Assembly: GCF_958295425.1 (NCBI RefSeq)
Contig: NC_081139.1
Coordinates: forward strand, 24,100,888 to 24,164,887
Reading direction: 5' to 3'
Length of the DNA stretch: 64,000 bases
Source of the DNA: Solea solea
Taxonomy: Eukaryota > Chordata > Actinopteri > Pleuronectiformes > Soleidae
The translations under genes and the position numbers were made by a program. The notes under the pieces are model-generated. The model ran no database searches. It was not told the DNA's origin and saw only the letters and a program-made list of their open reading frames with translations. Below are positions 34,869 through 47,055 of the stretch, in pieces. Each line of letters starts with the position of its first letter. Position 1 is the first letter of the stretch.

Positions 34869-35399
34869 ATCATACCAACAATCACTTCAATAATTTATGG
34901 CAATGAAACTAAGAGAGGTGTGCGCTGCATATGGTTGTTGATAAGAGGCTGAGTGTCTTCATTCGACACTATGGAGAGATGTGGCGGAAATGAGTATGAA
35001 GTGCCACTTTCTTTTAGACGCAAAGAATCATTGGGTGTGTGCAAGATATAGTACCCTGCTGTTTTCTGCTGAAATTGCCTCATTTCTAGTAAGTTGGAGA
35101 AAATTCATAAGCACAAGCTGCATATGATGGTATAATTTCAGATTAATGACTGCATCACATACTGTAGAGGCATTGCTTTCTTGTATATGAGCACAACAGG
35201 TATTACTGATGGTGAGTTTGGAAATAAAACCAGTTACTCTGTGCGTATATCAGTTTAGCTTAGGATAGAGACTGGAACCAGCTCTCTTCCCAGGTAAAAT
35301 GATCCACCTAATAACACATCGAAAGTTCAGACATTACTTCATATTACACCGTCCTAGGTCCTATTACTTGCTGCAGTGACTTTCTGCAGTTATATTGTT

Positions 35400-35655
35400 A
35401 CCATGGGGGATGAGTGGTACAGGGAGACATCTTTCAACTGGAAGGTCAACGGTTTGATTCCTGGCTCTGCTAGTTTACATGCCGACGTGTCCCTGGACAA
35501 GACACTTAACCCCAAATTACTCCTGGAGGCTGTGTTGGCAGTGTGTCGATGGGTATGTGAAAAAGTGCTGCTCAACTATGTGCTCTATGAATGTGTGAGT
35601 GATATCCTACCCAAACCACTGGCCCAAAAGCAAAAGTTCAACATTTTAAATGATT
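35400..35655 (+). mobile_element. tRNA-type SINE (second family)
   Basis: Contains a Pol III B-box-like GGTTTGATTCC at 35451-35461, one mismatch from consensus, preceded by CTTTCAACTGGAAGGTCAAC. The body includes GTGTCCCTGGACAAGACACTTAACCCC and GTGTGTCGATGGGTATGTG, typical of an abundant fish SINE. The 3' part is diverged (GTGCTGCTCAAC, then AT-rich end). The truncated minus-strand element at 8745-8957 belongs to the same family. The 93-codon plus-strand frame here is SINE-derived. Confidence 0.75.
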
Positions 35656-37599
35656 AAGAATTGAATTGTGGGCGTGCCTTCATACTTCACTGTCCTATCC
35701 ATTAAGGGCAAAAACATCACTTTAAAAAAATGAACCAAATTGTGTTTTTAAATAATATATAGACACTGATATATAATAATACTTTTATAATCACTTAATA
35801 ATTAGGAATCATTAGGAATTTGTTACCATAATATTTTTTAAAGGAAAATGATCCAGTAGAAAGAAAGTTAATGATCTTAGATGCTCCAATTCATCTTTGG
35901 AGTAAATCTCCCGTCCCGTCAGCTCATTACAAGATCACACATCCACACATACAACGATCAATCAAATCACTATTCTGTACTACAAAACCTTTAACCATTT
36001 GGCCTCTATAACACAGGAAATCATGTTTTCCCACTTTCATAGCTTCAATATTGAGCTTACACGTGGTGCCTCATCATGTTAAAGTTGAAAATCTCAATAT
36101 TAAAGGTATATTTCTAGTTGCTCTGAAAAATAATTCCGCCTCATGCTGATTCCCCCCTTTTCCAAGGAGTTAGTTGAGGTCTTAAAGAAAGCCATTCATT
36201 ATTTCCCAGCTGAGGTGGATTACTCGTCCACCGGTGCTGTTTGACATTTACCGTATGCATTTCATTATTGGAGCTGACCTGGAAATTAACAGCAGCTTCT
36301 CGGAGCCTCAGCTCCCCCACCACTCCCCCCCCCCAGCCCATGTGCAACCCACCAAAGCATTGACCCCCTCTTCTTCTCCCTCCTGACCTTTCAGTACTGC
36401 ATTATTTAACGCACGCAAATCCCATACAGACCACCACTGAATGCTAGGAAAAGGTATTGACAGAGACGTATGGCTGCCGGTGGATAGCATGCATAATTGA
36501 GGGGTTGGAAAACAGGTTATATCCCTGGCTGAGGTGCGTGAGTCGAAGAACTTGGTCCTCTGTGCCCACTGTCGTGGGAGTAGATGTCTGTTTGAACACC
36601 TTGCACTAATTATTCAATCATGTCAAACTAAACACTGTATGAATCCTGCACAATGTCTTATCTTTGGGAAATTCAGTGTGAATCTGATAATGTTTTCCGC
36701 TGAGGTTATGTTTTAATGACTCTGCGAATCTGTTTTCATATATGTCAATGTTATCATGAATTATATTTGAATATATGTCATGTGACAGTTACTGTGGCAG
36801 CTCATTTGTCACTTACAGAGGAGCAGACATGATGCTTTGAAATATACGTCTAATTATGCCAGGTGTTTAGATGCCAATTGAAGCCCATGGAGCTTGATGA
36901 TTTGCATAAATAGTGTAACATGAGTTTATAAAATCCAATGGGTTAACCTTAAAAAAAAGGAAAACATGCAAACCAACTCAATAGCCTAGGTAGTGTATGT
37001 TGTACTAAGCAATGATTTTAATTAAGTTTACTTTAATATACTAAAGCATGGAAAGAGTACTAAATAATTTGTTTTAGCTGTACTCTGGATGTAGTACACA
37101 TTTTACATAATTACTATTTCAAACAACTCAATTATTTCAAGTTTATACTTTATTCCCCAGAACTAATTTATTTGAGTTCAGCGAACTAATGTGACATCAC
37201 AACAATCTAACCTTTGGTCAACAACAATCTAATTACAGTCGCTTAAACCAAACTCACAGATTGCTTTAAAAGGTCCAAATAAGTGTTGCACAAGGACGTG
37301 TTTCAAACATCCATTACATGCTGTGTTTTACAGTTTTATTTTGAAATCATCATCATCATATTCCAAAATGCATTTCTTCACTTTAACAATTGCACAGCAG
37401 AAGTTTTAGAAACGCCTATTTTCCTTAAAAACGACCAGCAAATAAATGAAGTTGATCCAGTATGTCATTGTCCCAGACCAGAGGACAACTTCCTCTCTGT
37501 GGCAGCGCTTTGATGGCAATCTGAGAAGGGGGTCACAAAGGGTCTGCAAAGGCAATTTAATAATTAACAAGAGTTTACAAGAAAACCAAAGAAAATAAA

Positions 37600-37850
37600 T
37601 GACAGTGTGGTGGAGGAGGACAATGAGTCGACATTAACAATCAGGTCTGCCAGTGAATAACGAGCTTGCCCCCAACATTTTAATTAGCAACTCGCTGGAC
37701 GGCATGGTGATTAATGAACACTATTTGATTTCAGCGTTGCTGCGAATTAATAACAAATTGACATTTAATGAAAATTACTTACTGCAACTGGAATATAAAG
37801 ATGTTTCTCACCCCTTTGTGCACCCCATAATAATAAATACAAATGCTGTG
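37600..37850. other. candidate conserved non-coding segment, homeodomain-word dense
   Basis: TTTTAATTAGCAACTCGC, GGTGATTAATGAACAC, GCGAATTAATAACAAATTGACATTTAATG follow each other within about 90 bases, giving several TAAT-core sites next to unique GC-containing words. The 69-codon frame across it is AT-driven. Strong enhancer-like texture; conservation untested. Confidence 0.4.
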
Positions 37851-40639
37851 GTCCCAGATTGATCATAAACACGTGTTTAAAAGAAGATATCAAAGGTGAT
37901 AGGTTTGAAAAGCGCAAGGATTTTGAAAACAAAATTAACAGCTCCAATTATCCTTTCATAGTCTCTGCTCTGGACACATTTCGCCCGCACGTTTTATGTA
38001 CGTCTTCCATCACTCCATGGCTTCACTGGAAATGCTGCTCAGTGTTGACAATGTGAAATGAAAGGGTTCAGGAACTTAATATGCCTCAGACACAGTGATG
38101 TGTTGGCTGAGAGGGTTTGAAAGCCACATTCTTTTAACGGTGGGGCAGGAGGGGGTTTGGACCGTCTCCGAAAATGTCCGTAACTTTTTGAAAAAGGCAA
38201 TTACATGATCTCGCAACAGATGTCCAGATATTTTCTCAAGCTGTGTTTTTCATTCTTCACACATCTACCATCACCCTTTGCATTTGCAACCCGTAGTGCA
38301 AGTGGCAGATTTTCGGATAATGTTCAGGTTTGTCCCCATTTGGATGATTCATTGCACTGAGACAGTCTCTGTTGTTTCTGCACAATATTCTTTCTTTTTT
38401 TTCTTTTCTTGGAAAACAGATCTTGGAGGCAACTGGAGGCTAGGATGGAATGCTTTATGCATCCCCTTTAATCATGGCCGTTTGGAACAAGTATTAAAAG
38501 GACAATTCAGAAAATACTACTGATGCAGTTCTATTAAACACTAAAGTTGGGAAAAGATCCTGGACTTGGTTCAATAAAGAACACAACACCTGAATGCACA
38601 GGGTATACTGTGTTTCTTTCTAAAGACTGAAAATAAATAATGTTATTTCCTTTAGCTGGATAAATATTGTTGCCTAAATGTAGCTACAAATTGTGATGTG
38701 GATGTTAACCCTGGTTTCCATTATCAAAACCCCAAGGTTTGTGTGACCTCCACCCTCCCAGAGCATAACTCACTCTTCTCTCACTCGAGAACTGCTGCAA
38801 AGAAAAATAAATCTAGCCCAAAGCATTTGAGATTTTAGGTGAATGCACCAAGGCATCAAACAACCAATTTCAAAGTTACCTTCGACAATTCAGTGTAGAA
38901 ACTTTTGTATAAAGGTGTTTATTCCATTATTTATTCTTTCTGGTGAGTCAGCCAGTGAGCTGGATGTGCTGTATTTTGAAAACTTTTTTTACTTGCAGTA
39001 CGGTGAGTTTGTGTGTTTGCCCATAGCCTCTAAATTCTTGCTTCTTTCCTGAAATCAAACGGTTCATTTGACTCGGTGGGGGTCATGGCACAGCTGGCAC
39101 CGTCGTAGTCTGTACCCCGAAGCATGGTGACCACCTGTTGGCACTTCAGCCCATGATGCCTTCCACACAGGCAATACTAGCCCGAGGTTCTTTTGAGCCC
39201 AAGCTGCCTGGCTCCCCGGCCCACCACGTCGCTCTTTGTTTCTGAATGCATAACATAACTGACCACATGGAATTCCAATCGATAATTTTCTCCTCTGAAG
39301 ATCAAAACGGGCTTGCTTTTGTATACTCCACTTCATTTCTGCATTTTAGGAGCCCTACTGCGATTAGTTCTCTTTACTAACTACCTTTTTGTCATTTTCC
39401 TCCACTTTCAATCAAAACAATAACAAGGATCATGGCAACTGTGTGCTTGCCTCTTTTGGTTCCCTTGTATATCTGCACTTTTTATGGGGAGAGCTTTTGC
39501 ATCAGGTCACGCAGCAAACGGCAACAGTCGTGATCCATTAGTCCCAAATACACACGACAAAATGAAAGAACAAAACACAACACACTGACTGACTAGTTCG
39601 GAATAATCCCCCTTCTTACTCTGATGTTTCAAAGGGCTTTTGTCCCAGAAGAGCAGAGGATAAAGAATAAAGGGGATGAGATCATTATAAGGCAACCGAC
39701 ATCAAAAGGCCATTGGAATCATGTTGGAAACACATTGGCTAAAGTACGTACACAACTCCTGACCCCAGGAAGAGGAACCGTTGTGTCATGTAACTCAGCT
39801 AAACTACTACTCCTTGTTTTTGACAAAGAACTGGGAATTGGTAGGTGTATCATGCTTACATTATTAAGTGTGGCTATGCCTACAATTCTTTTTTTCAGTT
39901 TTCCCTTTCCGCTGTATTTCAAGGAGTCTGGGAGTCTACACTTCTACTTCTATACGCTTGATAAATGCTTAACGCTCCACACTACAGAAGACTGTGTTTC
40001 AGTTTGCTCATGGAGCGCCGTTCCTCTCATGTTTTAAATAGTTTTCTTCTGATGATTTATGGAAAATATTCCTGTCTTGGATTTGGTTAGGCTTGGGTTC
40101 TGTGATACCTACCTGCTCCCGAAATTGCCAGAGATGTTGACTGAGATTTTATAATGATGATACATTTACCAATATTGCCTTTATCTGGAGAAGCAATATT
40201 CCATTGCATGGCAGTGTGGAGACTGTCACAGCTGTTTAAGATATGCATCTTACAAATCCTCTTTTAAAATGAGTATCATTTGCTCATTCGATTCTAACAA
40301 TTAAAAAGAAAGTTATTGCTCTTTTAATTCTCCCACGAACCTTGTAATAACAACAGATAAGGACACCCGGAGTTGATTGTTTTAAATGAATACTCTTTGT
40401 CAGGTGTAATTTGACAAGGCATTTATGATGGGGCTCATTATATGTGTGTTGGGACCAAAAGAAAAATGAACATATGTGAAAATGAGTCTTAATATCTCCT
40501 TCTTTCTTCCCCTCAATTTCCTTTGAGCATCATTTCTCGACCACATTCATTGATTTAAACACCTCACATCATGACCTCTGTTGTAAATCACACACTGTCT
40601 GTGTTATTGTAGATGGGAGTTTAAAGCATAATCAAGCAC

Positions 40640-41070
40640 ATTCCATGAGTCAAAGAGCAGAGAAGGGAATAGTCTCACTGTCGCAGCATTTCAATGAAAG
40701 TCAGCACTCACTGCATTTTCACAAAATACCCATGACAAACATAGAGGTGTTTATTGGCCAACTGGTGATGGCTCCAAACAAGAGGCATCAAATCGCCTGA
40801 GGGAAAGAGACGTTTGGAGCAATAACAAATTAGACAGTGAAATAAGATGACTCAATAGCACCGCAGACAAATTGCAGGAGCTTGGCAGTGCTCATTAATT
40901 CTAACTATAGGCTCCTCAGCCGCGTTGATCATATCCTCAATTTATTCCAGTAAACGGTGAAGGAATGAGTGATTTGATATCAAGATGGCATCGCCGTTCC
41001 CCTTTCTGCCTAACCTCAGGTCGCCATTGAATATTAATATCCAGCAGCGTGTACGTCGTGTTTACCACAT
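40640..41070. other. candidate conserved non-coding segment
   Basis: Repeat-free, with GCTCATTAATTCTAAC, CAGCCGCGTTGATC, GATATCAAGATGGCATCGCC and TTGAATATTAATATCC. It resembles vertebrate developmental enhancers in texture. Confidence 0.35.
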
Positions 41071-41219
41071 TTCAGCACATACTGTACATTTATTCACCAC
41101 TGCCACGAGACAAGAACTGGGAAATCACTTACACGTGTTATTCTCTTTCACATTCTCTTTCTAATCAAGCTGGAGAGGTGCAAATAGATGGGGTGGAGCC
41201 AGGGAGAAGCTAAGCCCAA

Positions 41220-41440
41220 ACATGTCCACTACCATCAGATCTGAGTGGAGAATAATGAATGCAAGCCAATGTGCTGATAATAACTGAGTGGAGCGCAGCA
41301 CAGTCTGCCATCGCAAACTTAATAAAATGTTATGAGTATATCAAGATATGGCTGCTGCCCGCGTCCAACAGGAGAGGCGTCAATGATCATTCAGTGGTGG
41401 CGACAGAAGGAAAGCTCTCCCAGGTTGTTGTTTGGTAATG
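41220..41440. other. candidate conserved non-coding segment
   Basis: AGAATAATGAATGCAAGCC, CTGATAATAACTGAG, CGCAAACTTAATAAAATG and CAATGATCATTCAGTGG lie in unique sequence. Texture-based call only. Confidence 0.3.
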
Positions 41441-41734
41441 GCAGTTGAGCTATCTAAGTACCTGTGGGAGCAAGAGACTGCAGAAGCCCACAATCCACTA
41501 TTAGGGGCCATAAAAACAGTGTTCCGTCTCCAGATGTATCCATTCATGCATCTATTGATGTGTTTATAATTCTGAAGGATTTACTCACCTGAATTTTGAT
41601 ATCTTTGCTGTGAACTTATTATTTAACAATGATTCAATAGTGTGACTGATGACCATGTATAGGATGTCTAGTCATAGTTAATTTGAAATGTCTGCTCCTG
41701 GTTAGGGTTTGTAAAGAATATAAAAAAAGTAAAC

Positions 41735-41828
41735 TGTTGTTGTGTTTTCTGTGATTTTGTTCTGTTTTCTGTAATGTCATTGTGTTTTCTATGATGTTGT
41801 TGTTTTTTTTTCTGTAATGTTGTTGTGG
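41735..41828. repeat. degenerate minisatellite, ~24-bp unit
   Basis: About four copies of a GTTTTCTGTAATGT(T/C)(G/A)TT-type unit with variable spacers and a run of T. The three overlapping Asn/Lys/His-rich minus frames derive from it. Confidence 0.7.
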
Positions 41829-42054
41829 CACTGACCATTAGGCTATTTACAGGAATTACAGATCTCAGGCACAATGAAGAGCCTAATGCAAATGCTTTAT
41901 TCAATATAGGGAGAAACACAATTAACACAAAAAAAACAAGTGTTTATTATAATTAATAACATTAATTAATTTGGAAGTGCATTCATTCTCATCATACACC
42001 ACGTACACTTTCTTCTATGAAGGACAAACCATTCAGCCGGCGATTTGGCAGCAC

Positions 42055-42102
42055 TGACTCACGTGACTCGCACACACCCCGATCAGTTTAGTGAGTGACT
42101 CA
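42055..42102. promoter_or_regulatory. AP-1 / E-box cluster
   Basis: A consensus AP-1 word TGACTCA (42055-42061) overlaps TCACGTGA (42059-42066), the palindromic E-box used by MITF/TFE-type factors. A second TGACTCA follows at 42096-42102. The surrounding sequence is unique and comparatively CpG-containing. Function is inferred from motif identity only. Confidence 0.35.
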
Positions 42103-42109
42103 GAGGGAG

Positions 42110-44110
42110 CTGAATCCTAAAAAGAAACCAGTTATTACAGCTCTTCTTTCAGCAGGCTAAACTATAATGTACTGTATTCCACTCACAGACTCCCAAAGAC
42201 CCCCCCCCCCCCTTCACAATTCCTCAAATATTCACTATTTTTGGTTATCTAACGTGACCGTGCATGTTAATGGGTGATTAGTTTTGGATTCTCCCAATAA
42301 TGTGAACACACAGAGCAACATAGCAATGCATATGGAATGACAATTACTTTAGCAATTATCAGCTTCAAGTAAATCAAGCCATGCCCTGCTCATGCAGTGT
42401 GAACACCAACTACATATCAGTCCATTATGGTGAGCAATAAGTAGCGTTGTGGAAGGGTGGTAAGTGTTAGTGGTTGCAGAAGTGCCCTGATGTGTTGAAT
42501 TGGAAGCTTTACAATTGTCACATTATGGGAGGAGGGTTGTACGTGCATCTCTTCAGTCCCTAAGGCACAATCAGTTGTAGCTGGAGGTTAGTGGCTCACA
42601 GCCGTTTTTATATGCGGAATGCAAATAATTCTAACAAGCTGTGGCTGTGAGACTCTCCAAAGGCAGAATAATCTTTTGCCCTCAGACTGTCACTGGCTCT
42701 GTCCATGGTACTGCAGTTACAGGCAGTGAGGGAGCAGGAAAATGGGATATACAGTGTGCGCTCTGTCTCGTGGGGTAGGACTATGGCATCAATCTGCGGA
42801 ACAGATGTTTCCTTAAAGATGCAGTTGTTTTTTTTAGGAAAACAAGAGCCTTCTATAGTTGTTTTCATTATATTTTCAGATAAAGAAAAAGTACCATTTG
42901 CCACGAGCATCTGTCCTATTTATACTTTCCCAAAGACTGTTTTGAGAAAGAAGAAATACCACTCTTGAAGAAGTGGGCTGTGACTGGCAGCTAACAAGAA
43001 TCTAAGCAGTTGTCAAGTATTGTGTTAAATAACAGCCAGCTGGAGAACAGAGTTGACAAAGTCTGCCCGAATAACTTTTCATCATAAATGTTTTTTGTTT
43101 TTACTGTAAGATAAGGACCACACAAACACGTCTTCAACGTCCAATGGCATAATTTCTCGAGTACAGGAAACAAACTGTGCCACTGTCTCATCATTAGTCA
43201 AGGTTAGTCGCTGTTGTGATGTTATTGCAGAATGTTGCACCTACTTTCTAAAGTCAAAAGCTTTGAATGTGGTAACCACGCTTCCGTGCAAAGTTGTGGA
43301 AATACACAACTCACCCTTTGAAGTGAGATACTTTGGATACACATAGTGTTCCTCCTGCAGAATGATGAACATCAGGACTTAGACAAAAAGTTCAACTTGT
43401 CAAAGACATACTTATTGGAAATAGTTACACGTGATGGAAAAGTTTCTACTCTCGTGGGAGCTTCCTGAAGGATCCAAGCAGAATGTGAATCATTCTGCCT
43501 CGAGAAAATCCCATAAGGAACTGAATATATGCAGTCCATGGCATACAGATAATTTGAATACAAGCGTAAGTCAGAAAATCAGCCAGATGGAAGAATGCCT
43601 TACACACACTTAAAGGGGATATATAAAATATGTACAGCAGCAGCCATTAGCCATTTAAAATTCTGAATCCAAACATTGGAGAACGTGGTTGCCACAGAAA
43701 ATTGAAACACAGAATTGTAGATCTGCACTTCTACCCGGCGTTAATCTATGTCCATGCACATGCATAACTTGTTCTAGATTATTTTGCACGTGTCAGCAAA
43801 GGGTGGAGATTGAAAGTGAGTCTGCTCCATGCAGCAGCAGCAGATAATTATGACATAACGAAAGGCAAGATACTGACAGCCTGTAGAAACATTCCATACG
43901 TTAAATATCCACTGACAATGTGTATAAGAGAGAGAGGCTTGTCTGACCGAAGCGCCCAAATATGCTGAAAATTATTCACACCAGCTTTGCTTCAGCTTCC
44001 TCTTTGTTTTCAGTCATCTATATTTTAACGCATCTCCACTGCAGACCCTTGTTTTTACTTTTGGCATTTCTGACCCACAGCTGTGCAGCTTGTTTTTCAG
44101 AAGCAGGGTA
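42110..44110. other. unique sequence, no firm gene
   Basis: On the minus strand a CTGTAACTGCAG acceptor-like string is followed by a strong start context (ACCATGG at about 42704) and 32 codons to a stop at 42608. It is too short and isolated to call. Otherwise nothing definable. Confidence 0.3.
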
Positions 44111-44115
44111 ATCTG

Positions 44116-44215
44116 GTTTCCTCAAACAGTCCAAAAACATGGGGAGGTTAACTGGACACTCCAAATTGACTGTAGGTGTGAGTTTTACAGTGAATTGTTG
44201 CTCATCTCTGTATAA
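44116..44215 (+). mobile_element. fragment of tRNA/L2-type SINE (middle part)
   Basis: TTTCCTCAAACAGTCCAAAAACATG, then AGGTTAACTGGACACTCCAAATTGACTGTAGGTGTGAG in order, matches the central body of the SINE at 48459-48790. Both head and tail are missing. Confidence 0.75.
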
Positions 44216-44652
44216 ATAAATACATTAAATAAGTCATGTATCAGTCATTCATTGCATTTAACCCATAGTAGAATATGGATAGATATTTTCATAATCTCTT
44301 TTGAGTATGTCAGTACATTAGATGAAAGAGAAATTATCCTAGAACTCTTGGATGTAAAAAATGTGTCTAACTATTTTTAATATTAAGAGGAAATCAATGG
44401 CGGAGGAGAAGCCAAAGGATCAGACCAATCCACAAGCTAGTATTTACTTGCTTTCACAAACAAGCCTGGTCTCACTCTCACTTAGACCTATTGCATCCAT
44501 TCTGAAAAGGAAACAAACCACAACTATTTACAGTGTCTAAAGGATTTGATTTAACGACTGAGAGGAGCACCCAACAGGAGCACTGCGGAAATATGTCGAC
44601 TATCATGGCGATATTAAAGAACTGGTAATATTAGTTTTGTAATAGGGAAGTC

Positions 44653-45174
44653 TGTAACCCAATTGCAGTAACCCGGACCACAGGATAGTTTGTTAATGAG
44701 TCTTTAATGTCTTTTCAGCAAACAGGTAACAATAAATGCAGTTCAAAAACAGGCTTAAACACAGAGTCTCTTGGGGCTGAGATATGTCCAACCTCTCAGA
44801 CAAGTCCAGCAAGTGAAGCAACAGGATGCCACACCGGCAGGCGAACACCAGGAAGGGTTAAGACAGAGATCGTGGTCAGAGACAGAAAGCTGAAGAGTTT
44901 ACCGGGAGAACGACAGAGCAGGTTAGTCAGAGGCAGGCAGGGTCGGCAACGGCAGAGAAATCCAAGGGAGAATGCTGGAGAGTCTTGCATGGAGGCTAAG
45001 AACAATATGGCTGTGTGTGTGTGAACCAGGCTTAAATAGTGGCTTGATTACTGATGAGGAGCACCTGAGTGCACAGGTGAACAGAGTTGGCTGATGAGGT
45101 GGGAGTGGCCAGCAGGGAGAGTGGAGCAGAGGGGAGGAGAGGGGAAATGTACTGGCAGAGAAATGGATGTGACA
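44653..45174 (-). mobile_element. solo LTR, 522 bp, with 5-bp target-site duplications
   Basis: The element starts TGTAACCCAATT and ends GGATGTGACA, with TGT...ACA termini. The flanking five bases at 44648-44652 and 45175-45179 are both AAGTC. On the minus strand it begins TGTCACATCC, has a TATTTAAG TATA-like box at about 45039-45032 and an ATTAAA poly(A) signal at 44708-44703, about 50 bases before its end, as expected of an LTR transcribed in this direction. No internal retroviral or retrotransposon genes remain, so it is a solo LTR. The family (Gypsy-like or other) is not certain. It differs from the LTR at 4662. Frames of 105 and 69 codons within it are not genes. Confidence 0.9.
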
Positions 45175-45179
45175 AAGTC

Positions 45180-45976
45180 ATTTCAGCGTTATAAGATGGT
45201 AATTGTCAATTTGAATGACAAATGGTGGTAGCCAATAGAAAGCAATCACCTGGATATTATTTTGGAAATAACATAGTTTTACTCATTAACACACTATTAC
45301 CATTGTTATGAACAATGTGGAAAATGAGAAAAAGGATAATATAATAATGATATTACCCTCATATCACAAAATTATTGTCATACCTTTTTTTTATGTTGTT
45401 GCTGCACATTTCATTTTGTGGCGATTTTTGTTCACAAAATCACAAAATGAACTAAAAGATTTCACACCCATGAGGTTTGGTCTGGCAACGCGGCACAGCA
45501 ACAGGAAACTAGAAAACAGTAATAAAATACCATAGTCTGAAGACCTTTCCCCTTACAGTGTTTTCACTTTGGGAAATCCAATCTCTAACCTAACCAAGTT
45601 GAGTTTTCTGCTTCACTGGCACGAACAGGCTTGGCCACTCACCTGCAGTGTAATTAAAGCTAAACAAACTCCATCAATCAGCTGCCATTAGGGGAAGGAG
45701 GAAGGGAGAGAGGGAGGTAAAGGAAGCAAAAAGACAGGGTGGCAATGAAAGGATTGCAAGAGTGAGGCATGTTAAAATGAGGGATGGAGAAAAAGAGGGC
45801 AGACGAAGAACGGGGAGGGTGGAAAGATGTGTTGGGGAGAGGGGGAGACGGGGTGGACTGTGGGGAAGGAGGCAAGAAAACGAAACAATCTGGCCAAATC
45901 AGGTTTGGAGTGGAGGGTAGTGAGAATGATTACAGCAACTAGACTGACTCGCCCAGAGAGAGGGCCCCCGGGGAGC

Positions 45977-46010
<34 letters not shown>

Positions 46011-46825
46011 TCAAACACACTCCCTGTACGACCTACACTCACAAATTCAGAAAAAACACTATTGTCAAAAGCATTTCATATTTGTGAACTTCAGTGTTCC
46101 AGCACTGCAGGCTTTATATCAAACCTTATAAACACATGCATACCATACAGTCACACACACACACACCAACTGTTTTGGTTCAGCTGTTTGATATTTTCTG
46201 GTCTTTCATCAGCCGCTGATGTGATGGGGTGAACGTCACTAACTCTGCCAGCGGTCCTAGCAGAGCAGTCCTGGGCTCTTCTCCTCTGAAGTGTCAAGCA
46301 TCATCTGTGCTCAGGTGCACCACAGTTTATCTTTTGCCTCTCCTCAGCACCCTGCTGATAGATGCTATCTGTGCTGTTATTACCCCTCTAGTAATAAAAC
46401 AGCACTTCTCTTCTCCTGTTTGGGCTGTCAGGCGGTGTTTTTTTTTGTTTTTGTTTTTTTCCTCATTTTCCACTCAACAATCAAGAGGAACTCACATTCT
46501 TCTGCCAAAATAGCGTTCAGTTATCTGCATGGAGAGAAATCTGAATATAAATGGAGGAAGCCGACACATTTCAAAGGGTTTCAAAAAATGTTTTTGAGCA
46601 ACCCATTCATCCGTTTTTCTTCTTTAATTCTTCATCTTCTCCATTGACGGCAGCTTTTTAATTATTTACATTGCTGTATGTACAGCACATACTCATTTTG
46701 CAACTGCCCTACTTTGAACCAATCTTGGTGACAAATGGGGACACTGCAGAATAATGTTTTTATTTATTTAATTTTCATTCTTTCAATTTCTTCTTCTTTC
46801 TTTCATTATTCTATTTGCATTTTTC
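45180..46825. other. unique sequence with microsatellites
   Basis: A purine-rich stretch spans 45690-45870. An (AC)n tract lies at 45979-46007 and a shorter one at 46152-46166. Frames at 46229-46647 match nothing. Confidence 0.4.
45979..46007. repeat. (AC)n microsatellite
   Basis: Fourteen AC units ending in ACAGAC. Confidence 0.95.
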
Positions 46826-46827
46826 CG

Positions 46828-47050
46828 CCCATGGCCGAGCAGAAGAGAAATGGGCTTATAACCGGAGGGTTGCCGGTTCAAATCCCTGCCAGGTCAAGGC
46901 TCGGGGTACCCCTGAGCCCCAATCCCCATTGCTCATTGTTAAACACTCTAAATTGACCCCAGCCATGGGGGCCACAACCAGTGTACTCATAGTGCTGGTC
47001 CCAAGGGTAAACAAATCATATATGGGGCTCATCTGTTATGGCTACCCCTA
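46828..47050 (+). mobile_element. tRNA-derived SINE (third family)
   Basis: The head has an A-box-like TGGCCGAGCAGA (46832-46843) and a B-box GGTTCAAATCC (46875-46885), spaced as in a tRNA promoter. It is followed by GAGCCCCAATCCCCATTGCTC, CTCTAAATTGACCCCAGCC and GGGCCACAACCAGTGTACTC, then GTGCTGGTCCCAAG, a body characteristic of a fish SINE family. It ends near GGGAAAAAC. Target duplications were not identified. It is not a functional tRNA gene: the acceptor stem and cloverleaf do not close. Confidence 0.8.
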
Positions 47051-47055
47051 GAGAG

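Larger units (their letters stand above)
32001..35395. other. unique sequence with two microsatellites
   Basis: 34440-34540 is repeat-free and homeodomain-word-rich (CTAAATTATCGGCGG, CATTAATTACAC). A minus frame of 105 codons at 33504-33821 starts hydrophobic but matches nothing. A poly(A) run lies at 33842-33855. Confidence 0.35.
35660..41195. other. long, mostly unique stretch
   Basis: No gene or clear repeat is recognised across about 5.5 kb except short simple tracts. A GC-richer patch at 39070-39240 gives a minus frame with no match. The plus frame at 39624-40037 (137 codons) is likewise unrecognised. The conserved-looking parts are listed separately. Confidence 0.35.

Noticed and set aside
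39624..40037. 137-codon plus frame
   Set aside because: No domain; composition follows local AT content.
46832..46885. tRNA gene at the A/B boxes
   Set aside because: The cloverleaf does not close and the downstream body is that of a SINE.
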